A program made the position numbers and the translations under genes. From Persicitalea sp038242095 (GTDB lineage: Bacteria > Bacteroidota > Bacteroidia > Cytophagales > Spirosomataceae): a DNA stretch of 12,485 nt. Where the stretch lies: positions 1-12,485 of the forward strand of contig JBBSSJ010000132.1 in the NCBI GenBank assembly GCA_038242095.1. The letters are read 5' to 3'. The notes under the pieces are model-generated. The model worked only from the letters and a program-made list of their open reading frames with translations, made no database searches and had not been told where the DNA came from. Positions 1-6,649 of this stretch are shown one piece after another (position 1 is the first letter of the stretch; the number at the start of each line of letters is the position of its first letter).

Positions 1-584
1 ACTGACAGGAAGCCCAGCAAATGTTGCGCGTTGAAAAGCGGCACTTCATCGAGCAGAATCAGGTTTTGATCGGCAGCCCCGCCCCGGACGTTGAAGCCCG
101 TGGATGCCTCGCCCACGCTGCTCACACCCGGCAGCATCTGCACCGAGCGCAGCACATCGAGTTCGCCCAGCAGCGTGGGCAGGTTGCGCAGCGTCCTGAT
201 CGAGATGGTCGTCAGGCCCACGGCGGTACTCCGCACCTGCTGTCCTGGCTGCTGCCCCGTGACGATGGCCTCACGCAGTAGCGTGACGCGCTCTTCGAGT
301 TGGACGTTCAGCGTGTCGTTGGCCTGAACGGTGAGACTCCGCTGCCGGGTTTGGTAGCCCGTTTGCGAAAACTGAATCGTCTGCAAACCCTTGGGTACCC
401 GCACGGCGTAGTAGCCCGCCGCATCGGCGGTGGACCCGTAGCCCGCTTCAAGCACCAGCACCGCCGCCCCCGCCAACGGACGGTTGGCCGTATCGCGCAC
501 GTAGCCCGTTAGCCGGAAGGTGTTTTGGGCTAGCAGACTAATGGGGAGGAGCAGGAAAAAAGCGAGAGCGTAGCGTGACTTCAT
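1..584 (-). CDS. TonB-dependent outer membrane receptor, N-terminal part (runs off the window)
   Basis: The minus frame is open from ATG at 584 to base 1, giving 194 residues of a longer protein. Residues 1-20 form a Sec signal peptide ending in LLAQ. Residues about 22-98 resemble the carboxypeptidase-regulatory-like beta-sandwich (LTGYVRDTANRPLAGAAVLV, then GYYAVRVPKG and GYQTR). A TonB-box-like LREAIVTGQ lies at 103-111. The plug domain starts near 120 and includes MLPGVSSVGEASTGFNVRGG (150-169), DQNLILLDEVPLFNAQHLLG and then the window edge. Family knowledge: such receptors import bulky substrates such as siderophores or glycans across the outer membrane using TonB energy. The 52-base gap to the upstream DUF4249 gene on the same strand suggests cotranscription, and DUF4249 lipoproteins commonly neighbour this receptor type. 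The substrate cannot be told from this part. The barrel lies outside the window. Confidence 0.93.
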   Translation of the reverse strand, partial: MKSRYALAFFLLLPISLLAQNTFRLTGYVRDTANRPLAGAAVLVLEAGYGSTADAAGYYAVRVPKGLQTIQFSQTGYQTRQRSLTVQANDTLNVQLEERVTLLREAIVTGQQPGQQVRSTAVGLTTISIRTLRNLPTLLGELDVLRSVQMLPGVSSVGEASTGFNVRGGAADQNLILLDEVPLFNAQHLLGFLS

Positions 585-636
585 GCAGTTGTGGTTGTGT
601 TAAATGTCTAAGTAGCAAATTGAAAGGGCATTTACC

Positions 637-1668
637 TTACTCCCGCCAGCCTTCGGGTTGCTTTCCGGTGCGGTAAAGGCTCTCTTTACAAGGTTCGCAA
701 GTAGGCAGGTATGGAAATACCGTTGGCGCAAATGGTTGTAAAGGAGCAAGAAAGCGGCTGATGTACAGAATTCTTTCTTTCCGGCTTGACACCTGGAAAT
801 AACCCAGAATAGAGCGGCCACCCCCTTTTTCCTCGTGCAAGTTTCCTGTCAGCGTAGCCGGAGGAATGTCGAAGACGCTCCCTACGTTGCCCGTCAGGTT
901 GCGCACCGTCTGCCAATATTGGTACGCGCCCCGGCTGAGTGACTGTTGGCCGATTTTGATGTAATATGGTGAAAAATCGTCGTTAGGCGCAGCGGCGATC
1001 TGCTGCCCCGTCAGCCGCCGCCCATCCACGAGTCGATCGGAGGCGATAAGAATTTTGCCCGCACTGTTGACGATGTTCCAGCAGGGGGTACAACAACGCT
1101 TCCAGTAGTTGACTCCGCTGGCGTTTATTATGATGCAAAAGTTCGGTCGCTCGTAGTGTACCCAATCCCATTGGTAGTAGTTTTCGCCAATAGGGTCATC
1201 GACATCCAGATTGACCAAAAATTCGCCGTTGATTTTGGTGCCGGGCGTGGCAATTCGCCGGAAGGAGGTATAAACCGTATCAATCGGCGGCACGGGTCGC
1301 AGCGTTTCGGGATCGGAGCGATAGGTTTGGTTGTCGTAATCAACCGTCAGCGTGTAAATTCGCCCTTCTTTTCCCCGAAACCCGGCAGGCGAATCAAAAT
1401 TACCCTGACCGTCGTCAATGAAATCAATGCGGGTGCCTGCACCGTCAGTCACCCAGATTTTTGCGCCCTGCACCCGCTCTTCGTATACACTTTCGATGCT
1501 GTTGTAGCCTGCCGAGAGCGTCAGGGCGAATCGGTAAGGGCCGGGGGCGTCGGTGAGGGTACCTTCAAAGACCAGGTACTTTTCGCCGCCTATTAGCTTC
1601 GGGTCATAGGGATCGACGCAGCTGGCGAGAAAGGGGAAGAGGAAGAGTAGTAGGTAGCGTTTTATCAT
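637..1668 (-). CDS. DUF4249 family lipoprotein, copy 1
   Basis: This is a 343-residue lipoprotein starting at ATG 1668. The signal is hydrophobic with lipobox LASC, the lipidated cysteine being Cys17, followed by VDPYDP. The head GGEKYLVFEGTLTDAPGPY with ALTLSAGYNS is typical of the DUF4249 family. A central RCCTPCWNIV cysteine cluster and the end CEPCKESLYRTGKQPEGWRE also fit the family; these cysteines may form disulphides in the envelope. Family knowledge: DUF4249 proteins are found next to TonB-dependent receptors in Bacteroidota, and their function is not settled. A surface-exposed or periplasmic partner of the receptor, like SusD, is only an inference. It lies 52 bases upstream of the receptor gene and is a close paralogue of the gene at 2331-3368, from which it is separated by a toxin-antitoxin locus. 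Confidence 0.9.
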   Translation of the reverse strand: MIKRYLLLFLFPFLASCVDPYDPKLIGGEKYLVFEGTLTDAPGPYRFALTLSAGYNSIESVYEERVQGAKIWVTDGAGTRIDFIDDGQGNFDSPAGFRGKEGRIYTLTVDYDNQTYRSDPETLRPVPPIDTVYTSFRRIATPGTKINGEFLVNLDVDDPIGENYYQWDWVHYERPNFCIIINASGVNYWKRCCTPCWNIVNSAGKILIASDRLVDGRRLTGQQIAAAPNDDFSPYYIKIGQQSLSRGAYQYWQTVRNLTGNVGSVFDIPPATLTGNLHEEKGGGRSILGYFQVSSRKERILYISRFLAPLQPFAPTVFPYLPTCEPCKESLYRTGKQPEGWRE

Positions 1669-1745
1669 TCGTAAGCCGTTGAGCAGTGAAGAAACAAAAG
1701 AAAATCTAATTTAGCTACACCCGCCAGAAAAACGTATTCTCTTAT

Positions 1746-1764
1746 TATATTTGTGTACACAAAT
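1746..1764 (+). promoter_or_regulatory. Promoter -7 box and YefM/YoeB-type TGTACA operator
   Basis: Bases 1749-1764 form a perfect 16-base palindrome, ATTTGTGTACACAAAT, with TGTACA at its centre (1754-1759). TGTACA is the core recognised by YefM and YefM-YoeB in Escherichia coli. TATATTTG at 1746-1753 matches the Bacteroidota -7 consensus TAnnTTTG and overlaps the palindrome, so bound antitoxin would block the promoter. No good -33 TTG is visible. The overlap argues against using TTG 1751 as a start codon. Confidence 0.75.
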
Positions 1765-1774
1765 GATTACACCG

Positions 1775-2035
1775 ATGAAAATAATTACCACCCGAGAGTT
1801 CCGGGAAAACCAAAAAACTTACTTCGATTTGGCCGAGACTGAGCGCGTCATCATCCACCGGGGCAAGAATCGCAAGCCCGTTCTGCTCACGCCAGTAGAC
1901 GAAAATGCCGAAACAGCACTCTATTTCTCCGATCCTGCCGTACTCGCCTCCATCAAACAGGGTATCGATGACGTAAAATCCGGCAGAATCACCCGCATTA
2001 GCGACCTCAGGGACATATGGGCCGATATCGTGTAG
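1775..2035 (+). CDS. yefM: Antitoxin of the Phd/YefM family
   Basis: The protein has 86 residues from ATG 1775 (MKIITTREFRENQKTYFDLA). Family members commonly begin with this MKII-TREFR pattern, so I prefer this start. ATG 1763 in the same frame would add four residues, and TTG 1751 falls inside the operator. Residues 1-55 would form the DNA-binding Phd/YefM fold, and the C-terminal part (SGRITRISDLRDIWADIV) would wrap the toxin. Family knowledge: YefM neutralises the YoeB mRNA interferase and represses its own operon, with toxin as corepressor. The antitoxin overlaps the following toxin frame by 19 bases, as expected for translationally coupled modules. Because that toxin frame carries a stop codon, this may be an orphan antitoxin that regulates only itself or protects against related toxins. 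Confidence 0.9.
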   Translation: MKIITTREFRENQKTYFDLAETERVIIHRGKNRKPVLLTPVDENAETALYFSDPAVLASIKQGIDDVKSGRITRISDLRDIWADIV

Positions 2036-2298
2036 CCGTTTCGGAAACAGCGCGTAAAGACTTGACGTTTTTCAAAAAATCCGGCGACAAAGCGATCGTA
2101 AAGCGGATTGAAAAGATATTTATGTAATTAGGGGAAGACCCATATCACGGAATTGACAAACCTGAGGCTTTGAAGCACGATCTGGCGGGGCTATGGTCAA
2201 GGCGACTGGATAAAAAGCATCGGCTGGTTTATCAGGTTATCGAGCAAACTATTACAGTGATTATAGTAGCGGCTCGGGGGCATTATGGTGATAAGTAG
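2017..2298 (+). pseudogene. yoeB: YoeB/Txe-type mRNA interferase toxin with an internal stop codon
   Basis: Translation from ATG 2017 gives MGRYRVAVSETARKDLTFFK and so on, but codon 37 (2125-2127) is TAA. The same frame then continues cleanly to TAG at 2296-2298, for 93 codons in all against a usual 84-90. The downstream part is plainly YoeB: KPEALKHDLAGLWSRRLDKK, HRLVYQV and RGHY. Residues equivalent to E. coli YoeB Glu46, Arg65, His83 and Tyr84 are Glu50, Arg69, His89 and Tyr90, all beyond the stop. Any product would therefore be a 36-residue piece without the active site. Relatives usually have Glu near this spot, so GAA to TAA is the simplest cause. YoeB normally cleaves mRNA at the ribosomal A site. 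No plausible restart codon lies ahead of Glu50, so activity is unlikely. Confidence 0.88.
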
Positions 2299-2330
2299 TA
2301 TTTGGAAAGAGTAGAAAGCGAAACACTGCA

Positions 2331-3368
2331 TCACTCCCGCCAGCCCTCCGGCTTCTTTCCCGTGCGATAAAGTCCCTCTTCACACGGAAAACAAATAGGC
2401 CTAAAAGGCCAAACAGTTTTGGTGAAAGGCTGCACCGGAACGAGGGATCGGTTGATATAAACAATTTTTTCTATCCGACTAGACACCTGGAAATAGCCCA
2501 GAATCAGGCGACCGCCTGACGGAGCGCCGCTCGATTTCTCTTCGTGCAGATTACCAACGAGGGGCGCCGGAGGTATATCAAAAACGCTACCGACGTTGCC
2601 CGTCAGGTTACGCACTGCCAACCAATACTGATACGCGCCTCGACTAAGGGATTGTTGCCCAATTTTTAGGTAATATGGTGAAACATCGTCGAAAGGTACG
2701 GTAGCGATTTTCTGTCCGGTTAGCCGCCTCCCGTCCACCAGCCGATCTGCCCCAATAATAACCTGCCCCGTGCTACTAACGATATTCCAGCAGATGGTAC
2801 AGCAACGCCGCCATCTCAAATTTTCAAGCACGCAGCCAATGGGTCGGTAATAATGCACCCAATCCCACTGGTAGTAATTCTCTGCCCCTCCTGGATCGTT
2901 CAAGTCCAAATAAACCGGAAACTCACCGCTGAGCTTGGTGCCCGGCGTCAGGATGCGCCGAAAGGATGAATACACCGTGTCGATTGGTGGTACGGGCCGG
3001 AGTAATTCGGAATCGGAGCGGTAGGTTTGGTTGTCATAGTCTATAGTCAGGAAGTATTCGCTGCTAACCTGTCCCCGAAACCCGGCGGGCGAGTCGAAGT
3101 TGCCCAGGCCGTCATCAATGAAATCAGTGCGGGTGCCTTTTTCGTCGGTCACGGATACTTTTGCCCCCATTACCCGCTCCTCGTACACGCTTTCGGTGCT
3201 GTTGTAGCCCGCCGAGAGCGTCAGGGCGAAGCGGTAAGGGCCGGGAGCATCGGTCAGCGTTCCTTCAAAAACCAGGTATTTCTCGCCGCCAACCAGTTTG
3301 GGGTCGTAGGGATCGACGCAGGTGCTGAGGAGTAGAATTAGAAAGATTCCGAGTAAAAAGTTTTTCAT
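2331..3368 (-). CDS. DUF4249 family lipoprotein, copy 2
   Basis: This is a 345-residue lipoprotein starting at ATG 3368; an in-frame TTG two codons upstream is less likely. The lipobox is LSTC with the lipidated cysteine at Cys17, then VDPYDPKLVGGEKYLVFEGT. It matches copy 1 almost without gaps: the first 60 residues, the block TYRSD-LRPVPPIDTVY-SFRRI and the block PYY-KIGQQSLSRGAYQYW are nearly identical. Both copies keep the RCC-x2-CWNIV cluster and the paired cysteines near the end. They differ mainly around residues 145-195, in a small insertion (SSGAPSGG) near residue 285, and in the last 40 residues. It is upstream of copy 1 and the receptor on the same strand, but the plus-strand toxin-antitoxin pair in between makes a single transcript less certain. 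Its substrate or partner is unknown. Confidence 0.9.
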   Translation of the reverse strand: MKNFLLGIFLILLLSTCVDPYDPKLVGGEKYLVFEGTLTDAPGPYRFALTLSAGYNSTESVYEERVMGAKVSVTDEKGTRTDFIDDGLGNFDSPAGFRGQVSSEYFLTIDYDNQTYRSDSELLRPVPPIDTVYSSFRRILTPGTKLSGEFPVYLDLNDPGGAENYYQWDWVHYYRPIGCVLENLRWRRCCTICWNIVSSTGQVIIGADRLVDGRRLTGQKIATVPFDDVSPYYLKIGQQSLSRGAYQYWLAVRNLTGNVGSVFDIPPAPLVGNLHEEKSSGAPSGGRLILGYFQVSSRIEKIVYINRSLVPVQPFTKTVWPFRPICFPCEEGLYRTGKKPEGWRE

Positions 3369-3405
3369 AGGCAATAATAGTCCTCATACACCATAAAAAT
3401 AATCG

Positions 3406-3439
3406 AAAATTCTTTGAAAGAATATTTCCAAAGAATTTT
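3406..3439. repeat. Perfect 11-base inverted repeat between two minus-strand genes
   Basis: AAAATTCTTTG (3406-3416) is exactly inverted as CAAAGAATTTT (3429-3439) around a 12-base loop. The stem has only two G-C pairs, and no strong T run follows on the minus strand, so it would be a weak terminator for the isomerase gene ending at 3478. Its place 38 bases upstream of DUF4249 copy 2 also suits an operator. The sequence shows the symmetry but not its role. Confidence 0.5.
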
Positions 3440-3477
3440 ACCCAACAAAAAATTTAAAAATTTGAAATGCCGCCTAC

Positions 3478-4395
3478 TCAGGCATACCGTGCCCGAAGCA
3501 ACTGCATCATGTACACATTGATGGCCCACTGATCGGCAACGGGCTGGTTGGTAAAAGGCAGCGTGGGCAGGTAGTTGGGCGGGCCAAACTCGGTGAGGAT
3601 CGTGAGGGGCTTGCCGGCGCGTTTCTTCTCGGCCACCACGGCATCCCACCAGGCCAGGTGCGCGTCGACGGCCGATTTCCATTCCGGCGCGCGCGGATCA
3701 CTGACCTGCGGCCCCTCGGCGTGGCCGACGCGGGCGTGGATATGGTCGGTGCGGCTGAGGGCCAGCGCGACGGTATCGGGCTGATCCTGCAAGAGCGACT
3801 CGGAGACGTTGCACCAGTGCGAAATATCCAGCGTCAGCCGCAGTTTTGGGTTTTGCTCAAGGTAGTTGCGAGCTATCGGGGCCGCAAAAAGCATCCGGCT
3901 TCGGTGGGTCTCGTGGTAAATGGGAACACCGCTACTTTCCGAAGCCTGAATGGTATGATCGATGAAGGCCTGATTTTGGGCCGGCCTAAAGAAATCGCGA
4001 CCGCTGTGGCAATTGATGTACAGCGGCTTCACCTCGCCCGGCGCGCTGGCCGCATCGACGGCTTTCTTAAAGGCTGCCAAATGCGTGGCGAAATCCGCCT
4101 GACTGCCACCGCACAGGTACCCGACGGACAAATCGTGCTTTTTAAGCGCGTCCCACATCGCGCGCTGAGCGGTGGGATCGTCGGTCCACCAGAGTTCCAG
4201 ACCATCGTAACCTTCCTTTTTGACGTCCGCGCAAAGTGCGTCTAGCGTCCCGCGGTAGCCCCAGTTGGTCGCCAGGATTTTGAGAGAATAGCCGGGGACG
4301 GCTTTTTGCAATGGGGCCGCCTCGCTTGTGGGTTGCGAAATAGCAGCAAGTCCCGTGGCAGCTAAGGTGGCGTTGATGAAAGTACGGCGTTTCAT
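3478..4395 (-). CDS. Exported sugar phosphate isomerase/epimerase-like TIM-barrel protein
   Basis: The protein has 305 residues from ATG 4395. The N-terminus MKRRTFINATLAATGLAAIS has a twin-arginine and a following hydrophobic stretch, pointing to Tat export. The mature part resembles the xylose-isomerase-like TIM-barrel (AP endonuclease 2) superfamily. It contains EGYDGLELWW (Glu67), YINCHSGRDFF (His130), IYHETHRS (Glu162), LTLDISHWC (Asp190, His193), HIHARVGH (His218, His220) and LTEFGPP (Glu269). These are the expected positions of a divalent-metal site. Family members isomerise or epimerise sugars or act on related polyols, and exported Bacteroidota forms are often in carbohydrate catabolism loci, but the substrate here is unknown. 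It is transcribed toward the DUF4249 genes with a 109-base gap, so it is probably a separate unit. Confidence 0.87.
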   Translation of the reverse strand: MKRRTFINATLAATGLAAISQPTSEAAPLQKAVPGYSLKILATNWGYRGTLDALCADVKKEGYDGLELWWTDDPTAQRAMWDALKKHDLSVGYLCGGSQADFATHLAAFKKAVDAASAPGEVKPLYINCHSGRDFFRPAQNQAFIDHTIQASESSGVPIYHETHRSRMLFAAPIARNYLEQNPKLRLTLDISHWCNVSESLLQDQPDTVALALSRTDHIHARVGHAEGPQVSDPRAPEWKSAVDAHLAWWDAVVAEKKRAGKPLTILTEFGPPNYLPTLPFTNQPVADQWAINVYMMQLLRARYA

Positions 4396-4428
4396 AGCGC
4401 GTGATGCAGGAAGTCAGGAAGTTTAAAA

Positions 4429-4456
4429 GAAACGTAAATTAGCATATTTCAAGCAA
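4429..4456 (-). promoter_or_regulatory. Possible promoter of the isomerase-like gene
   Basis: On the minus strand TACGTTTC (4436-4429) matches seven of eight positions of TAnnTTTG. A TTG (4456-4454) lies 17 bases upstream of it. This would give a leader of roughly 30 bases before ATG 4395. The fit is moderate and could be chance. Confidence 0.35.
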
Positions 4457-4582
4457 AGAATGATTTGAACCTCAACTTCACCGGGACATTTCGGGTAATG
4501 GTGTTGGCATGAGGCGTCAGTATTCTGTGACGGGACGAGCAGCCACCCAACCATTTAAATTTTTAAAAAACAACCCTTCGAA

Positions 4583-4755
4583 GTGCCGCAAAAGATTGAG
4601 CTATTCATCGCTAGGCTGGAACGAGCTAATACACAACTTGAAAAATGCTCAGTGGTTTTGGTAGTATGCTTACAGAAGGAGAAGTAAATGAAATATTGGA
4701 CGAAATTTTGAAAATTAAGGAAGTGATCCAAAAATTAAGAACAGTACTAAAATAA
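4583..4755 (+). pseudogene. Frame-broken N-terminal part of the helix-turn-helix gene
   Basis: Two overlapping short frames together read like the start of one helical protein. The first begins at GTG 4583 (VPQKIELFIARLERANTQLE) and stops at 4685-4687. The second runs from ATG 4645 to TAA 4753-4755 and reads TEGEVNEILDEILKIKEVIQ then KLRTVLK. The frame of the downstream gene is open again from 4751 and reads NNQPRIETTIENANDVLSNA straight into it. Removing one A from the A-run at 4750-4752 joins the second frame to the downstream gene. A one-base loss between about 4645 and 4685 would explain the first break. The joined protein would have about 160 residues with a helical, coiled-coil-like head. 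This is an inference from reading continuity; separate tiny ORFs remain possible. Confidence 0.5.
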
Positions 4756-4795
4756 TCAGCCACGCATTGAGACAACTATAGAAAACGCAAACGAT

Positions 4796-5068
4796 GTGTT
4801 AAGTAATGCAATAGCGGTGTCAAAAGCAGCGCGGGAGGAGGCCATGAACTTCCTGGTACTCCAGGGAGAAGGCATCGACCTGGCCGACTGGGTAACTACC
4901 AAAGAATACGCCAAACGCTTCGGTCTGAGTAGTACTAACGTGATTACCAACTGGATTCGGCGGGGCATTATTCCGCCTGAAAACATTCGAGTCGTCGAGG
5001 CGTTCAACAACATCCGCCTCATTAAAGCGGTTGCCTGTAAGGAGGTTTCCGGTTGGGATGTCGCTTGA
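4796..5068 (+). CDS. Small helix-turn-helix protein, probably DNA-binding
   Basis: The frame gives 90 residues from GTG 4796; ATG 4844 is another start and is preceded by GGAGGAG, a possible ribosome binding site. The part WVTTKEYAKRFGLSSTNVIT (32-51) with NWIRRGIIPPENI looks like a winged or MerR/excisionase-like helix-turn-helix, in which a short helix pair reads DNA and a proline-rich turn follows. The ending RVVEAFNNIRLIKAVACKE is basic. I do not recognise a named family. The true protein probably starts farther upstream, because the frame is open back to 4751 and the preceding region reads as its disrupted head. If so, this CDS is a remnant. It is convergent with the operon ending near 5178, and both appear to share the hairpin at 5198-5237. 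The isomerase gene upstream is divergent. Confidence 0.6.
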   Translation: MLSNAIAVSKAAREEAMNFLVLQGEGIDLADWVTTKEYAKRFGLSSTNVITNWIRRGIIPPENIRVVEAFNNIRLIKAVACKEVSGWDVA

Positions 5069-5177
5069 AAAAGTATCTGGCGGATCAGTCTAAACTTTGA
5101 ATCAGGTTCAATAACGCCCACTGGCTACCAAACCATGGTTATATCAACCGCCTTGCAACCCTACTACTATCCGGCTT

Positions 5178-6083
5178 TTAGTAGCTGGTGAATACAGAAA
5201 AGGCCATGCTCCTAGTACAGAGCACGGCCTTTTTTTTATAATTATTTGCCAGAATGAATGAATTGCACAAGCGGCCCCGGCCATTACGCACCGACGCCAA
5301 GGCGTCTCCTTGTGTCGCCTCGAAACAGTAAACGTTCAAATTCGTACTTGCAAAGATGCGTCCCTTCTTGCCGTTTTTGCCCGGTATGCCCGTTACAAAT
5401 CCCTGAAACCAGGAGTCTGGCCGATTCTCCGTATAGGCATCGAGACAATCCAATGCCCAAAGCACTTTACCATCCGAGACTCGGGTGGCGACCAGCACAT
5501 TGGTTTCAATGTAATAGACCACCCCGTCCTGATAGTGGAGCGCACTGCCAATGCCGCTGGAACGCTGCTTCCATTGTACGTAGCCTGTCACGGGGTCGAT
5601 GGCGTACAGCTTGGCGTTCATACCATTAGCCAGGATTTTGCCCTCGGCCACGATCATGTCGCTGAATAAACTTGCCGGTGTGATGCGTTGGAACCACACC
5701 CGTTTACCCGTCATAAGTTCATAACATCCTACCCACATATTGACGGCGTAGTACACCTTGCTCCCAATAATATTAGGGTAGTTGCCACCACCCGCCTCTG
5801 ACTCGACTCCTAGTTTCACATCACTGAGCATCGGCATTCGCTCGTACACCCACTTGCGTTGTGTAAGATTGTAAAGACTAATATAGCCCGAAACGGGGGT
5901 GTTTTGGTAGTAGGGACGAATGTCAGGCAGATCATAACTGACTAAGATAAAAGTTTCTCCTCCCCGGATGAATGGCTTTATTTTTCTTGCCCGAGCAATC
6001 CAATCAAATCCGCTGGGATCATACCAAACACTATCAGGGAGGACTTTTAGTTTGGCAACTTCACGAACTTCGCCCGTGGCCAT
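5178..6083 (-). pseudogene. PQQ-type beta-propeller lipoprotein, copy 2, C-terminal half
   Basis: The frame from the internal ATG 6083 gives 301 residues (MATGEVREVAKLKVLPDSVW) that align end to end with residues 186-442 of the intact copy at 6646-7974. PQQ-like blade motifs are present: YELMTGKRVWFQRITPASLF, LYAIDPVTGYVQW and LVATRVSDGKVLWALDC. It lacks its own signal peptide, so alone it would stay in the cytoplasm and is unlikely to fold as a full propeller. The C-terminus is also abnormal. The sister ends at NVYCFEAAQ, while this copy reads NVYCFEATQ and then 43 extra residues to TAA at 5178-5180. The codon where the sister has TGA is GGA here (5307-5309). The added tail translates the terminator hairpin, which marks it as stop loss and not a real domain. 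Confidence 0.85.
5198..5237. terminator. Strong terminator hairpin, probably bidirectional
   Basis: AAAAGGCC-A-TGCTC (5198-5211) pairs with GAGCA-C-GGCCTTTT (5220-5233), with one A/C mismatch and an 8-base loop. Eight T (5230-5237) follow on the plus strand and four T on the minus strand. It sits between the convergent helix-turn-helix gene and the propeller operon and can serve both. It lies about 70 bases beyond the ancestral stop position of propeller copy 2 (5307-5309). Confidence 0.88.
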
Positions 6084-6649
6084 GTCGCCCTCATAAGTGC
6101 TCTCTTCCCAACAGTTTTTTTGCGTATATCTCGGGTGATGTGCCAGGAAAATAAAAGTGTTCTCCCAATCCTTCCATTGTAATCTGACTCCATTGTAATC
6201 TGACTATCGAAGTTACGGTCCCATTCCTTACGCCATACTGTTTTTCCAGTTTTTTGGTTGATACAGTAAAACCTGAATGAATTTTTCAGGAAAAGCAAAT
6301 CTTGGTAAGCGTAGATATGATAGTTGGTAATAAAATCGGATTCCTTTGAAGTAAATCGATCATTCCAAACCCAAGCATTCTCGCCGCTATCGATGCTTTT
6401 AAAGCTTAGGTTATCAGGAAGATAATTGTCTCCACCCTGAACCGCCCTCTGCGCCGAAAGAAGGTAACTTCCATCGTATATATGCTGGGCCATTAAGCCC
6501 GACATTATTTTTCCGTCAGGAGAAGTAGATGATTTCCAGAGATGGGGTAGTCGTGTGACTACCCCATTCCCATCTTTTAGTACTTCATCCCCTGGCTTTT
6601 GGCAGGAAAACAAAATACCAACCACAGCAAGTAACAGTAGTTTTTTCAT
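6047..6649 (-). pseudogene. PQQ-type beta-propeller lipoprotein, copy 2, N-terminal half
   Basis: The frame has 200 codons from ATG 6649, which overlaps the TGA of the previous gene as ATGA. The lipobox is LFSC with Cys16, followed by QKPGDEVLKDGNGVVTRLPH. This is nearly the same as the intact sister, including FYCINQKTGKTVW (a PQQ-like blade). The match ends after FDSQITM (about residue 153), and the last 47 residues are out of frame. Two lesions explain this. A 16-base unit is present twice (6174-6205), and a run of A on the minus strand has seven bases (6115-6121) where six fit. With both undone the frame reads FDSQITMEGLGEHFYFPG then TSPEIYAKNCWEES and EGDMATGEV, matching the sister throughout and joining the C-terminal half. 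Together the lesions add 17 bases, so they do not restore the frame. Confidence 0.87.
6173..6205. repeat. 16-base tandem duplication inside propeller copy 2
   Basis: CCATTGTAATCTGACT occurs twice head to tail at 6174-6189 and 6190-6205, with period 16 extending one base further left. The intact sister has this segment once. Sixteen is not a multiple of three, so the duplication shifts the frame. Slippage or recombination could remove one unit, but a second lesion (the A7 run at 6115-6121) would still break the gene. Confidence 0.93.

Noticed and set aside
1714..1728. ACCCGCCAG near 1718, like the 3' ends of the DUF4249 genes, as a scar of the toxin-antitoxin insertion
   Set aside because: The match is only about nine bases with no flanking similarity, so chance is likely.
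1751..1774. TTG 1751 as antitoxin start
   Set aside because: It lies inside the -7 box and operator; family members begin with MKII at 1775.
3658..4245. A 195-codon plus-strand open frame
   Set aside because: It is fully antisense to the isomerase-like gene, whose motifs are convincing; no recognisable motif in the antisense frame.
6047..6083. Overlap of the two halves of propeller copy 2 as two genuine overlapping genes
   Set aside because: Comparison with the intact sister shows one gene with frame lesions; the second half lacks a signal peptide.
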